A DNA stretch of 64,000 nt from CAAGNP01 sp045603545 (lineage in GTDB: Bacteria; Bacteroidota; Bacteroidia; Bacteroidales; UBA932), in the NCBI GenBank assembly GCA_045603545.1, contig JAZUMG010000017.1:1-64000 (forward strand). The letters run 5' to 3'. The notes under the pieces were generated by a model, which ran no database searches, had not been told where the DNA came from, and saw nothing but the letters and a program-made list of their open reading frames with translations. Shown piece after piece: positions 51,254 through 60,570 of this stretch. Numbering within the stretch: the first letter of the stretch is position 1; each line of letters starts with the position of its first letter. The position numbers and the translations under genes are program-made.

Positions 51254-53362
51254 TTATTTCACAATCTCCATTTCGTCAAGAAGGTAGCCCGCGCCACCGA
51301 ATTTGTCAATGATGAAGAGTACATAACGTGCATCGACATTGATACATCTTTGAAGCTCTGGCTCGAAGATGATGTCGCTGCTCATTGATTCCCAGTTTCC
51401 GTCAAATGCGAGACCGATAAGCTCGCCATTGCCATTGAGGATAGGTGAACCTGAGTTACCGCCGGTAATGTCGTTGTTTGAAAGGAAGCATACAGGCATC
51501 TTGCCGTTAGGGAGACCATACTGTCCGAAATCTTTGTTTTTCCAGAGCTCTTTGAGACGGGCAGGTACCTCGAATTCCCAGTTTGTAGGGTCCTCTTTCT
51601 CCATTACGCCGTCAAGGGTGGTGTAGTGAAGATATTCCACAGCGTCACGAGGAGAGTATGGAAGCACCTGACCGTAAGTGAGACGCATGGTAGAGTTGGC
51701 ATCGGGATAGATAGCTTCACCTTCGCGCATCTCAAGTGTACCTGCTATGTACTCTTTCTTACCTTGGGCAAACATCTCTGCATCTTTAGTGTACACTTTC
51801 ATAAGAGCTGGCTGAACAGCGGATACAGAATAGAAAAGCTTAGCAGCAGGATCTTCGTTCAAGTCAACATCCGCAGCAAGAGCCTCATTGAATTTGTCTT
51901 TGCTTACAAATACAGAGTTGTCGAACATATAGTCCACATATGCATCCACATTGCCCTCGAAATCGTTCTCTATCACTTTCACAAAGTCTGCACGGTTATC
52001 AGCACAAACCTCCTCAAGGTAGGCTTTGATCATGGCCTTAGCCACCTTTCTGTCGGTAGATACAGAGTAGTCCTTATAGAATGACTCGAGAGTGGCATTA
52101 AGTCTCTCCGGGTTGTCTATATTTCTAAGAGCTCTTGGAATGATGCCGGTAAGTTCGATTCTACCTACAGATTCACTGGTCTTGAGGAGCAATGCGTAAG
52201 CCTCTGCACGACCCTCTACAGCAGTGTTAATCTTCTCAAGGGCCTTTCCGTATTTTGCCACCCTCTTAGGGCTCTGGTTTACCCACTCGGTAAATTTGAC
52301 CTCTTCCTGGGAACGACGCTCTTCTACATTGAGTTTGGCAAATGTCTCGTTCATACCGATCCACTTTTTCCAGCCGTTTGATGAGCCTGAGTATTTGCTT
52401 GCATACTGGATCATGATCTTTGGATCAGCCTCCATATCTGCCATAAGAACCTCCTGACGGATGCCGCGAAGTCTGATGGCGATGGCGTTTGAGAGATCTC
52501 TCTGCTCTACAAGCTCAGAGCGGGTCATAAAGCGGTTTGTGCGGCCAGGATAACCCATAATGATGGTAGGGTCACCCTCCTGTACACCTTTAAGGGATAT
52601 TTTAAGGAAGTTCTTAGGGGTGTAAGGGACGTTGTCAGGTGAGTAGTCTGCTGGGTTGTTATCCTTGTCGGCATATACTCTGAATACTGAGAAGTCACCA
52701 GTGTGGCGTGGCCACATCCAGTTGTCGGTGTCTGCACCGAATTTGCCGATGGATGAAGGTGGTGCACCTACGAAACGGATATCCCTGTAAGTTTTGTAAA
52801 CGATAAGGTAGTATGAATTGCCGCCATAGAAAGATCTTACCTGAGCGGTAATGTGCTTGTTGTCACCTACAGCTTTTTTCTGAAGCTGCTCTGTAACTAC
52901 TGCCAGAAGTGAATCCCTTTCAGCAGGGGTAGAGGCTTTCTTGATTCCTTTCTCCACCTGTTTGGTAACATCGGTAAAGCTCTCAAGGAATGTTACTGTA
53001 AGACCCTTTGCAGGGAGCTCCTCTTTAAGATTCATGGCCCAGTAACCATCTTTCAGGTAGTTGTGTTCTACTGAACTGAGTCTCTGGATACTTCCGTAAC
53101 CGCAGTGGTGATTGGTGAAAAGAAGACCGTTTTTCGATACGATCTCACCGGTACAACCACCTCCAAAGTGTACAATAGCATCTTTAAGGGAAGAGTGGTT
53201 GATAGAATAGATATCCTCAGGGGTGAGGGTAAATCCCATTTCAGCCATTTTTTTACCGTTCATCTTCTCGAGAAGAGGCAACAGCCACATACCCTCATCT
53301 GCCTTCATTGGGAACAATGACAAGACGAACATTGCGATAACCAATAAATTGATTTTTTTCAT
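51254..53362 (-). CDS. dpp7: S46-family dipeptidyl-peptidase (DPP7 type)
   Basis: A 702-residue exported serine dipeptidyl-peptidase, periplasmic or surface-bound, releasing dipeptides for uptake. The signal peptide is at 1-21. Triad: His in LLFTNHHCGYG (His85/86), Asp in DNWMWPRHTGDFSVF, Ser in GNSGSPILN. The residue set after the Ser reads GLAFDGNWES, with Gly where DPP11 enzymes carry Arg, so it resembles DPP7, which prefers hydrophobic P1. The frame runs open to 53800, but the signal peptide at ATG 53362 fixes the start. The promoter is shared divergently with glycerate kinase. Confidence 0.92.
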   Translation of the reverse strand: MKKINLLVIAMFVLSLFPMKADEGMWLLPLLEKMNGKKMAEMGFTLTPEDIYSINHSSLKDAIVHFGGGCTGEIVSKNGLLFTNHHCGYGSIQRLSSVEHNYLKDGYWAMNLKEELPAKGLTVTFLESFTDVTKQVEKGIKKASTPAERDSLLAVVTEQLQKKAVGDNKHITAQVRSFYGGNSYYLIVYKTYRDIRFVGAPPSSIGKFGADTDNWMWPRHTGDFSVFRVYADKDNNPADYSPDNVPYTPKNFLKISLKGVQEGDPTIIMGYPGRTNRFMTRSELVEQRDLSNAIAIRLRGIRQEVLMADMEADPKIMIQYASKYSGSSNGWKKWIGMNETFAKLNVEERRSQEEVKFTEWVNQSPKRVAKYGKALEKINTAVEGRAEAYALLLKTSESVGRIELTGIIPRALRNIDNPERLNATLESFYKDYSVSTDRKVAKAMIKAYLEEVCADNRADFVKVIENDFEGNVDAYVDYMFDNSVFVSKDKFNEALAADVDLNEDPAAKLFYSVSAVQPALMKVYTKDAEMFAQGKKEYIAGTLEMREGEAIYPDANSTMRLTYGQVLPYSPRDAVEYLHYTTLDGVMEKEDPTNWEFEVPARLKELWKNKDFGQYGLPNGKMPVCFLSNNDITGGNSGSPILNGNGELIGLAFDGNWESMSSDIIFEPELQRCINVDARYVLFIIDKFGGAGYLLDEMEIVK

Positions 53363-53380
53363 ACTATAATTTTTAAAGTT

Positions 53381-53388
53381 TAAATTTG
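53381..53388 (+). promoter_or_regulatory. -7 element upstream of glycerate kinase
   Basis: TAAATTTG matches TAnnTTTG exactly, 28 bases before the ATG at 53417. It is interleaved with the divergent S46 peptidase promoter. Confidence 0.4.
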
Positions 53389-53403
53389 TTCCAGTTAAAG
53401 AGA

Positions 53404-53436
53404 CAAAGATAATAAAATGGGCCCAATAGCACCAAA
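53404..53436 (-). promoter_or_regulatory. promoter of the S46 peptidase-mrp operon
   Basis: On the minus strand TTTG (53433-53436) is followed after 21 bases by an exact -7 TATCTTTG (53404-53411). The -33 box lies inside the first codons of the divergent glycerate kinase gene. The predicted leader is about 35 bases. Confidence 0.5.
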
Positions 53437-54532
53437 TAATAGATACCGTAAAATAGTGGTGGCAGTCGACAAGTTCAAGGGGACAATGACTGCTCCTGAG
53501 GCGGCAGAGGCTATAAAATCGGGGATCCAAAAGGGATTTCCTCTGGCACAGATAAGGCTCTTCCCCATGGCGGATGGTGGCGATGGAAGTCTGTCTGTGG
53601 TGGAGAGCGCTGTAGGTGGGGAGAAGGTATTCGTGGAGGCGACAGATCCCCTCGGTGCCAATATCCGTGCTCCGTATCTTATGCTTGGTGATACAGCCTT
53701 TGTGGAGATGGCCCAGGTTTCGGGTCTCAATCTCATCCCCCCACACAGGAGGGATATTCTCAATGCATCCACATACGGCCTTGGTGAGGTTATCCGCCAC
53801 GCAGTGGAGATCTCACGTGCCGGGAAGGTGGTAGTGGCCATCGGTGGCTCTGCCACAAATGATGGAGGTATAGGGATGCTGGAGGCACTCGGTTTCAGAT
53901 ATGATGAAAAGGCCAATATGCTCGACAGCACCCAGGTTGACAATATCACACCGCACCTGGCAGAGACTGAGATAGAGGTGGCCTGTGACGTGGAGAACCC
54001 CCTTCTCGGCCCCAATGGTGCCACCGCAATATATGGTCCTCAGAAAGGTGCTTCGCCAGAGACAATTCCCGTTCTGGAGCAAAGGCTTGCGAAGTGGAGT
54101 GAGGCTGTCGCCCAATGGAGAGGTCTCCCTACAGAAGAGCTGGTGCAATTCCCCGGCGCAGGTGCTGCCGGTGGGGTAGGATTTGCATTGCACGGAGTGC
54201 TCAAGGCGAAAATGCTCCAGGGGTGGAGGGTTTTCACCGATATGATGAATCTTGAAGATGAGATTGCCTCTGCTGATCTTGTCATTACAGGGGAGGGGAA
54301 ATTCGACAGGCAGTCTCTCGAAGGAAAATTGCCCTTGGGCATTGCACAGCTTTGTGCCCAGTACAGAAAACCTTTATGGCTTCTGTGTGGTAAAAACTCT
54401 GTCCCTGAGGTGATCTACAGGAGTCATGGTATCTGCCGCCTCGTGGCAATATCATCCCTTTTCCCTAAGGATCCAATGAAAAACGCTGCCGAGAAGTTGT
54501 CTGCAGCAGCGTTTCATATTACAAATTCTTGA
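53417..54532 (+). CDS. glxK: glycerate kinase (GlxK/GckA type)
   Basis: A 371-residue kinase of the glycerate kinase I family, forming phosphoglycerate from D-glycerate. Family strings: IVVAVDKFKGTMTAPEAAEAI, FPMADGGDGSL, AIGGSATNDGGIGML, FPGAGAAGGVGFALHG and ITGEGKFDRQSLEGK. It stands alone on the plus strand between minus-strand genes, and its last 14 bases overlap the converging phosphate transporter gene. Confidence 0.94.
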   Translation: MGPIAPNNRYRKIVVAVDKFKGTMTAPEAAEAIKSGIQKGFPLAQIRLFPMADGGDGSLSVVESAVGGEKVFVEATDPLGANIRAPYLMLGDTAFVEMAQVSGLNLIPPHRRDILNASTYGLGEVIRHAVEISRAGKVVVAIGGSATNDGGIGMLEALGFRYDEKANMLDSTQVDNITPHLAETEIEVACDVENPLLGPNGATAIYGPQKGASPETIPVLEQRLAKWSEAVAQWRGLPTEELVQFPGAGAAGGVGFALHGVLKAKMLQGWRVFTDMMNLEDEIASADLVITGEGKFDRQSLEGKLPLGIAQLCAQYRKPLWLLCGKNSVPEVIYRSHGICRLVAISSLFPKDPMKNAAEKLSAAAFHITNS

Positions 54533-56765
54533 GTTTGTCGACGGCCCTTGCCAAGTGCTTGAGGGTATCGGCCATCTGCCAGGTCTCCTGAAGGATGCTC
54601 TGGTACAGGATGTAGATGTTCAGATTGGTGGAATCTACCTCATTGCTCATCCTCTTGAGGTGAGCCTCCATAGCAGCAGATACCTCTTTTTTGTAAGATG
54701 AGATATCTTTCAGGTGAAGAGCAATGTCAACTGATGAGGAGATGAGGTTCTTCTCATTTTCTATCAGGGCTACAAGTTTGGTAACCAATGGTCTTATCTC
54801 ATCTGAGCACACCTGTGGAAGAGGGTTGAAGTTGTTGTCAATGTGATCCTTGCATGGCTCGATGACACGACGTATGCTATAGATGAGCTGCGATGTGTTG
54901 TTTGTCGCTATGTGGAACCATGTGCCGGCCTGAACAGCCATAACAGGGTCGATTCTCTTGAGACCGGTAATCTCTTTGCGGCGCTTGGTCTTGAACAACT
55001 CCTTCTCATTGCGTATGGTGCGGTGGAGTCTGCTCAAGGTTCTGCGGTCTTCCTCTATGAAAGCTTCAATGAATTCAGTGTATGACTCCTCCACAAACTC
55101 AAGCTCAGTAAGGATATTGCTCTGTACGTGACCTCTGAGGAGTTCCCACGCCCTCTGTTTGTCAGAAGTGGTGAGGATTTCAGAGAATATCTTGTCATCT
55201 TTCTTCTCCTCTTTGGATTTTTTGCTGAATCTGATGTTGCTCCTGATGATTATGACGATAGCAATAAGTGCCAATGTAACCATCGCAATAATGCCGCCAT
55301 AATGCATTATTATCGCCACCACAAAGCTGATTATGAATGCGGCTCCAGCTGTGATGAACCATCCGCCGATGACAGAAACAACACCTGTTACCCTGAATAC
55401 GGCAGATTCCCTGTTCCATGCGCGGTCTGCAAGAGAGGTACCCATAGCCACCATAAATGTTACGAATGTGGTGGAGAGTGGAAGTTTGAGGGAGGTACCA
55501 AGTGCTACCAGCAATGCTGCCACTACGAGGTTAATCGCTGCGCGCAGCTGGTCAAAAGCGGCACCTTTCTCCATGATCATCTCATCTTTGTTGAAACGTT
55601 TGTCCACCCAGTGGGATACAGGCTCCGGACTCACTTTGTTGATCCAGTTGACAAATGAGTTGGATGTTACCACCAATCTTCTGGCTACGCTTGATGTGCC
55701 GAACATCTCGTCACCGTCATCCTGTTTGGAGAGGTTCACAGATGTCTTTATCACATTATGGGCCTTTTTGGATGTTACCAGGGCAAACACCATAATGGCT
55801 CCTGCTCCGAGCAGGAAGAGGATAGGTGTATTGGCCGGGCCGTTGAGGCTGTCCATAGTGAATACATCCATCCCTACACCCTGGCCATTGGCCATGTAGT
55901 CCTGATATGTGGCAAGGCTGGTGAGGGGGATACCTATAAAGTTCACAAGGTCGTTGCCGGCAAATGCCATAGCGAGGGAGAAGGTACCCATAAGTACGAT
56001 AATCTTGAAGATGTTGACCTTGCACCAATGCAGTATCTGCATCAGTACACCTGATCCAAGGAAAACATATACAAGAAGCTGACCTGTGTTTTCATTGATC
56101 CATTGTTTGTTTTCAGGGGTCATGAAGGAGCTGTCCTTAAGCCCTTTGAAAAGCATAAAATAGATTATCGCTGTAGTGGCGATGCCGCCGAAAATGCCGG
56201 CGAACCACTTGAGGTTCCTTTTGTAGTTGAATGTAAAGATGACACGGGTTATCCACTGGATCATAAGACCGAAGAAGAACGCTATGGCTATCGATAGGAA
56301 TATTCCCAGAACCACTGTCAGCACCTTGTCGGTGTTTATCATCTCGCCGAAAGTCAGCTGCCCTTCGGAAGCGATGCTTTTTATCATGGCGAGAGCCACT
56401 GTACCTCCGAGCAATTCGAATACCAGAGATACTGTGGTGGAGGTGGGCATACCCAATGAATTGAAAGTGTCCAGCAGGATGACATCGGTAACCATCACCG
56501 CCATCAAGATGCACATTATCTCCACGAAGGTGAAATATTGTGGCTGGAATATGCCGTGACGGGCTACGTCCATCATACCGTTTGATGTGGCAGCTCCAAA
56601 GAAAACACCTATTGCCGCCAAACCAAGAATCACTTTAAATGAGGCTGTTTTAGCGCCTACTGCCGAATTGAGAAAGTTTACTGCGTCGTTGCTGACCCCG
56701 ATTATAAGGTCGAAGATTGCAAGACCAAAAATAAAAATAAGGATGCCTAAATAAACGTATTCCAT
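54519..56765 (-). CDS. Pit-family inorganic phosphate transporter with PhoU-like tail
   Basis: A 748-residue inner-membrane phosphate carrier. The N-terminal signature NDAVNFLNSAVGAKTASFK and the second copy region PLSTTFVTFMVAMGTSLAD mark the two PiT repeats; helices fill about 1-520. Residues about 540-748 form a cytosolic helical domain (RRTLSRLHRTIRNEKELFKTKR, MEAHLKRMSNEVDSTN) resembling PhoU/DUF47 proteins, which are separate partners of Pit in many bacteria. The start is the ATG at 56765, directly before the first helix; the frame is open to 56834. Converges with glxK. Confidence 0.9.
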   Translation of the reverse strand: MEYVYLGILIFIFGLAIFDLIIGVSNDAVNFLNSAVGAKTASFKVILGLAAIGVFFGAATSNGMMDVARHGIFQPQYFTFVEIMCILMAVMVTDVILLDTFNSLGMPTSTTVSLVFELLGGTVALAMIKSIASEGQLTFGEMINTDKVLTVVLGIFLSIAIAFFFGLMIQWITRVIFTFNYKRNLKWFAGIFGGIATTAIIYFMLFKGLKDSSFMTPENKQWINENTGQLLVYVFLGSGVLMQILHWCKVNIFKIIVLMGTFSLAMAFAGNDLVNFIGIPLTSLATYQDYMANGQGVGMDVFTMDSLNGPANTPILFLLGAGAIMVFALVTSKKAHNVIKTSVNLSKQDDGDEMFGTSSVARRLVVTSNSFVNWINKVSPEPVSHWVDKRFNKDEMIMEKGAAFDQLRAAINLVVAALLVALGTSLKLPLSTTFVTFMVAMGTSLADRAWNRESAVFRVTGVVSVIGGWFITAGAAFIISFVVAIIMHYGGIIAMVTLALIAIVIIIRSNIRFSKKSKEEKKDDKIFSEILTTSDKQRAWELLRGHVQSNILTELEFVEESYTEFIEAFIEEDRRTLSRLHRTIRNEKELFKTKRRKEITGLKRIDPVMAVQAGTWFHIATNNTSQLIYSIRRVIEPCKDHIDNNFNPLPQVCSDEIRPLVTKLVALIENEKNLISSSVDIALHLKDISSYKKEVSAAMEAHLKRMSNEVDSTNLNIYILYQSILQETWQMADTLKHLARAVDKLKNL

Positions 56766-56791
56766 ATTCTGAAAAAAAGTTTTTCCAAGAA

Positions 56792-56799
56792 CAAAGATA
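56792..56799 (-). promoter_or_regulatory. -7 element of the Pit transporter promoter
   Basis: On the minus strand TATCTTTG matches TAnnTTTG exactly, 26 bases before the ATG at 56765. A -33 TTTG is not evident. Confidence 0.5.
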
Positions 56800-56873
56800 T
56801 AAAACGGATATAAAAGGGGAAAATTTTTTGGCACTCTATTTGCCTTGCTAAAGGGGAAACAAAAAAATAGAAT

Positions 56874-57575
56874 ATGAAAAAATTAATGTTAATGGCGGTT
56901 TGTTCCCTAATGGTTTTAGGGGCAGCGTCGACTAAGGTTGTAGCTCAGGATTTTTTGACCAAGCACTATATAGAGGTCTCTGGCAGAGCCCATAAGGATG
57001 TGGCTCCAGATATGATTCATATGACCATTACCATCAATGAGAAGGACTACAAAAACTCCTCAATGGCCTCTGTGGAGAAGAAGATGATCGGCAAACTCCA
57101 GGCAATGGGTATTGATATCAGGAAGGATCTTGTCGTAAAGGATATGGCAAGCAATTTCAAGCATTATTTCCTCATCAAGAGTGATCCCAAACTTATGAAG
57201 GAGTATCAGTTGACTGTGCACTCTGCCCAGCAGGCGGGGGAGGTCATTCTGGCTCTGGACCAGCTGGGAATCTCTGAGGTGTCGGTGGACAAGGTGGAGT
57301 GTTCCCAGATAGAGAAGTACAAGGATGAGGTGAGGGTGGCTGCCATAAAAAGTGCAAAAGCCCGTGCCACTTTGCTTTCCGAGGCGGTAGGGCACACTAT
57401 AGGAAGGGCAATGCACATCTCTGAGAATGAGCATAACTACCGCACATACGGGATGCCGCAGATGATGATGGTCAAAGGAAACCTTGCTGAGGATGAGGTG
57501 GTCAGAGTTCCTGAAATAGAATTTGAGAAAATAAGGGTGGAAACCACTGTTTATGTCAAATTTGAACTCAAATAG
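56874..57575 (+). CDS. secreted SIMPL domain (DUF541) protein
   Basis: A 233-residue exported protein, signal peptide ending about Ala24 (TKVVAQ). The mature part is the SIMPL/DUF541 domain: YIEVSGRAHKDVAPDMIHMTITINE at the start, EYQLTVHSAQQAGEVILALDQLGISEVSVDKVECSQ in the middle, and KSAKARATLLSEAVGHTIGRAMHISEN in the conserved C-terminal part. The domain is found in periplasmic proteins such as BP26 and oligomeric channel-like assemblies; no enzymatic role is known. It stops 2 bases before the converging rnhB gene. Confidence 0.88.
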   Translation: MKKLMLMAVCSLMVLGAASTKVVAQDFLTKHYIEVSGRAHKDVAPDMIHMTITINEKDYKNSSMASVEKKMIGKLQAMGIDIRKDLVVKDMASNFKHYFLIKSDPKLMKEYQLTVHSAQQAGEVILALDQLGISEVSVDKVECSQIEKYKDEVRVAAIKSAKARATLLSEAVGHTIGRAMHISENEHNYRTYGMPQMMMVKGNLAEDEVVRVPEIEFEKIRVETTVYVKFELK

Positions 57576-57577
57576 GA

Positions 57578-58216
57578 TCAGAACTCGAGTTTAAGGTCAA
57601 TGTCGCTGTTGCGGCAATGGAAACTTTTACGGTGCAGAGGGGTCTCTCCATAGCGGATGATGGCCTCTCTGTGTTCTTTTGTAGGGTAGCCGAAGTTCCT
57701 GTCCCAGCCATATTGGGGGTATTGTTTTGCCGCTTCCCTCATGTAGTCGTCGCGGTATGTTTTGGCGAGGATGGATGCCGCTGCAATGGAGGCATATTTT
57801 GCATCCCCCTTCACTATGCACTTGTGGGGAATTATTTTCCAGTCGGAGGTCGAAGGGCCTCCGCTTTTGTCTATGTATGGGGAGAATTTGTTGCCGTCCA
57901 CTATTATGAACTCTGGTCTGAGGATAAGTTTGTCCAATGAGCGCTGCATCCCGGTTATGGATGCTTTCAATATATTGATCCTGTCTATCTCCTCTGGCTC
58001 CACCGCTGTCACTGCCCAGGCCAGAGCCTCCCTCTCAATTATCGGACGGAGTTCCTCCCTTACCTTCTCTGATATCTGTTTGGAATCGTTCAGAAGGGGG
58101 TGGTGGAAGTCATTGGGGAGGATAACTGCTGCAGCAAAAACTGGTCCGGCCAGGGGACCGCGTCCAGCCTCATCGCAGCCGGCTTCTATAAAATTTGAAT
58201 AAAAGGGCGATAACAT
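57578..58216 (-). CDS. rnhB: ribonuclease HII
   Basis: Removes ribonucleotides and RNA from RNA/DNA hybrids. The 212-residue protein has the first acidic pair Asp15-Glu16 in GCDEAGRGPLAGP, the LNDSKQIS segment, a third Asp in IIVDGNKF and the fourth acidic region before AAASILAKTYRD, followed by GWDRNFGYPTKEH. The start ATG 58216 is the only Met before the active site. It is transcribed divergently from the EF-G gene. Confidence 0.95.
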   Translation of the reverse strand: MLSPFYSNFIEAGCDEAGRGPLAGPVFAAAVILPNDFHHPLLNDSKQISEKVREELRPIIEREALAWAVTAVEPEEIDRINILKASITGMQRSLDKLILRPEFIIVDGNKFSPYIDKSGGPSTSDWKIIPHKCIVKGDAKYASIAAASILAKTYRDDYMREAAKQYPQYGWDRNFGYPTKEHREAIIRYGETPLHRKSFHCRNSDIDLKLEF

Positions 58217-58221
58217 GGTTG

Positions 58222-58229
58222 CAAAATTA
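58222..58229 (-). promoter_or_regulatory. -7 element just before rnhB
   Basis: On the minus strand TAATTTTG fits TAnnTTTG and ends 5 bases before the rnhB ATG. If used, the transcript would start at or next to the start codon (leaderless). No -33 match. Confidence 0.35.
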
Positions 58230-58316
58230 TTGCTTTTTCAATTTATTGTTTTTAGTTTTGTAGGCTACTAATCTGAAAAAGTGTAAATTTATTATAAATA
58301 TTAAAACAAACCAAAG

Positions 58317-60470
58317 ATGAAAACATACCAAACCGGCAACATCAGAAACGTTGTCCTATTGGGTAGCTCTAAATCTGGTAAAACTACATTGGCTGAGGCC
58401 ATGATGTTTGAGGGTAAAGTTATCGATCGTAGGGGAACTATCGAAGCCAAAAACACAGTCAGTGACAACACTGAAGTAGAACAAATCTATCAGCGCTCTA
58501 TCTATTCGACTCCTCTTTATACCGAGTTCATGGAGAACAAGCTTAACATCATCGACACTCCGGGTCAGGATGACTTCGTAGGTGGCGTGGTTGCAGGCTT
58601 TAAAGTGGCAGATGCAGGTATCATGATCGTTAACGCTACTCAAGGCGTGGAGGTTGGTACCGAGATCTTCGCAAGATATGCAGATCAGTATAAAATGCCC
58701 CTTATCATCGGTGTAAACCAGCTTGATTCAGAGAAAGCGGGTTGGGATACCACCATCGATTCATTGAAACAGACTTTCGGCAACAAAGTGGTTCCTGTTC
58801 AGTTCCCAGTGGCTGTAGGTCCTGGTTTTGACGGTTTTGTAGATGTTCTTAAACAGAAATTCTACAGATTCAAAGATGAGAACGGTACACGTGAGGATCT
58901 TGAAATTCCTTCAGAGTATGCAGATCAGGCTGAGGAGTACAGACTCGCTTTGATGGAGGCTGCTGCCCAGAATGATGAGGAGCTGATGGAGAAATATTTT
59001 GAGACCAATGACCTTACTTTCCCTGAGATGATCAAAGGTCTTAACCTTGGTATCCTTTCAGGTAGCGTAATGCCTGTATTCTGTCTTTCAGCTAAAAAAG
59101 ATATCGGTGTAAAACGTCTTATGGAGTTCGTTATCAACGCCACCCCATCTCCAGTTAAAGATGTGGAGGTGACTACCGAGGGTGTTGAGGTTCCTTGCGA
59201 TGCTTCAAAAGAGACTGCATTGTTCTTCTACAGAACATCTGTTGAGCAGCACTTGGGTGAGGTTTCTTACTTCAAAGTGATGTCAGGTAAAGTGACTGAG
59301 GGTATGGACCTTGTGAACCCTGTAACAGGTGCCAAAGAGAGAATTACCCAGATTTATGCAGTAGCCGGCAAGAAGAAAGAGAAAGTTTCTGAAATGGTAG
59401 CTGGTGATCTTGGATGTACAGTTAAACTTAAAGCTGTGAAAACAAACCAGACACTTTGTGTTCCTTCAGTTGACTGGGCTTTCAAAGCAATCGAATTCCC
59501 TCAATCAAAATTCCGCACAGCCATCAAAGCTAAAGATGAAAAAGATGAGGAGAAATTGGGTGAAGCACTCAACAAATATGCAGCAGAGGATCCAACAATC
59601 GAGGTTCTATACGCTAAAGAGCTTAAACAGACCATCATCAGCGGTCAGGGTGAGCACCATATCAATATCTTGAAGTGGCACCTTAACAATGTCTACAAAC
59701 TTGAAGTGGATCTTTTCGCTCCAAGAATTTCATACAGAGAGACCATTACCAAAGTGGCTACCGCTTCTTACCGTCACAAAAAACAGTCAGGTGGTGCCGG
59801 TCAGTTCGGTGAAGTTCACCTTCTTATCGAGCCTTTCGTTGAGGGCGCTCCTCAGAACAACCGTTTCAAAATCGACGGTAAAGAGATGGTTCTCAATATC
59901 AAAGGTAAAGAGGAATACACTATGGACTGGGGTGGTAAACTTGAATACTACAACTGTATCGTAGGTGGTGCCATCGATGCACGCTTCATGCCAGCTATCC
60001 TTAAAGGTATTATGGAGAAGATGGAAGAGGGTCCTCTTACAGGTTCTTATGCACGTGATATCAGAGTATATGTTTACGATGGTAAGATGCACCCTGTAGA
60101 CTCAAATGAGATCTCTTTCAAACTTGCTTCAAGAAATGCATTCAAAGAGGCGTTCAGAAATGCAGGTCCTAAGATTATGGAGCCTATCTACAATGTAGAG
60201 ATCCTTGTTCCAAGTGACTGTATGGGTGATGTAATGTCAGACCTTCAGAACCGTAGAGCTATGATCGAAGGTATGAGCAGTGTTAAAGGTTTCGAGGTGC
60301 TTAAAGCAAGAGTTCCACTTGCAGAGCTTTACAAATACTCGACTACCCTTAGCTCTCTCACTTCAGGTCGTGCTACCTTCACTATGGAGTATGCAGAGTA
60401 CTCACAGGTTCCTGCCGATGTACAAGACAAGCTTCTTAAAGCTTACCAGGAGGAAGAGGGCGACGAATAG
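58317..60470 (+). CDS. fusA: elongation factor G paralogue (EF-G2 type, altered GTPase site)
   Basis: A 717-residue EF-G homologue with all five domains. Its G domain is unusual: the P-loop is intact (GSSKSGKT, 16-23), but switch I reads RSIY (60-63) where canonical EF-G has RGIT, G3 reads DTPGQDDF with Gln84 in place of the catalytic His, and G4 reads NQLD (134-137) in place of NKxD. Domain IV and V strings (GQGEHHINILKWHL, HKKQSGGAGQFGEVHL, GSYARDIRV) are present. LepA in this window keeps DTPGHVDF. The pattern fits the Bacteroides EF-G2 group, described as lacking GTPase activity; a canonical EF-G should exist elsewhere. Flanked by rnhB and a strong terminator. Confidence 0.93.
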   Translation: MKTYQTGNIRNVVLLGSSKSGKTTLAEAMMFEGKVIDRRGTIEAKNTVSDNTEVEQIYQRSIYSTPLYTEFMENKLNIIDTPGQDDFVGGVVAGFKVADAGIMIVNATQGVEVGTEIFARYADQYKMPLIIGVNQLDSEKAGWDTTIDSLKQTFGNKVVPVQFPVAVGPGFDGFVDVLKQKFYRFKDENGTREDLEIPSEYADQAEEYRLALMEAAAQNDEELMEKYFETNDLTFPEMIKGLNLGILSGSVMPVFCLSAKKDIGVKRLMEFVINATPSPVKDVEVTTEGVEVPCDASKETALFFYRTSVEQHLGEVSYFKVMSGKVTEGMDLVNPVTGAKERITQIYAVAGKKKEKVSEMVAGDLGCTVKLKAVKTNQTLCVPSVDWAFKAIEFPQSKFRTAIKAKDEKDEEKLGEALNKYAAEDPTIEVLYAKELKQTIISGQGEHHINILKWHLNNVYKLEVDLFAPRISYRETITKVATASYRHKKQSGGAGQFGEVHLLIEPFVEGAPQNNRFKIDGKEMVLNIKGKEEYTMDWGGKLEYYNCIVGGAIDARFMPAILKGIMEKMEEGPLTGSYARDIRVYVYDGKMHPVDSNEISFKLASRNAFKEAFRNAGPKIMEPIYNVEILVPSDCMGDVMSDLQNRRAMIEGMSSVKGFEVLKARVPLAELYKYSTTLSSLTSGRATFTMEYAEYSQVPADVQDKLLKAYQEEEGDE

Positions 60471-60489
60471 TCTTCCAGTTTCCGATAAA

Positions 60490-60529
60490 AAGAAAGGTGA
60501 CCGATCAGATTCGGTCACCTTTCTTATTC
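60490..60529. terminator. strong intrinsic terminator between fusA and lepA
   Basis: A 15-bp perfect stem, AAGAAAGGTGACCGA (60490-60504) and TCGGTCACCTTTCTT (60511-60525), with a six-base loop TCAGAT. T- and A-rich flanks on both sides suit termination of the converging fusA and lepA transcripts. Confidence 0.92.
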
Positions 60530-60570
60530 TCAGCCCTATGATTGGACCATTTCCGACGCTGTCAGGGGGT

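Noticed and set aside
53363..53800. N-terminal extension of the S46 peptidase frame
   Set aside because: The extra 146 residues have no similarity to the family, overlap the divergent glycerate kinase gene, and precede a proper signal peptide at 53362.
56766..56834. N-terminal extension of the Pit transporter frame
   Set aside because: It would include the -7 element at 56792-56799; the first transmembrane helix begins right after ATG 56765.
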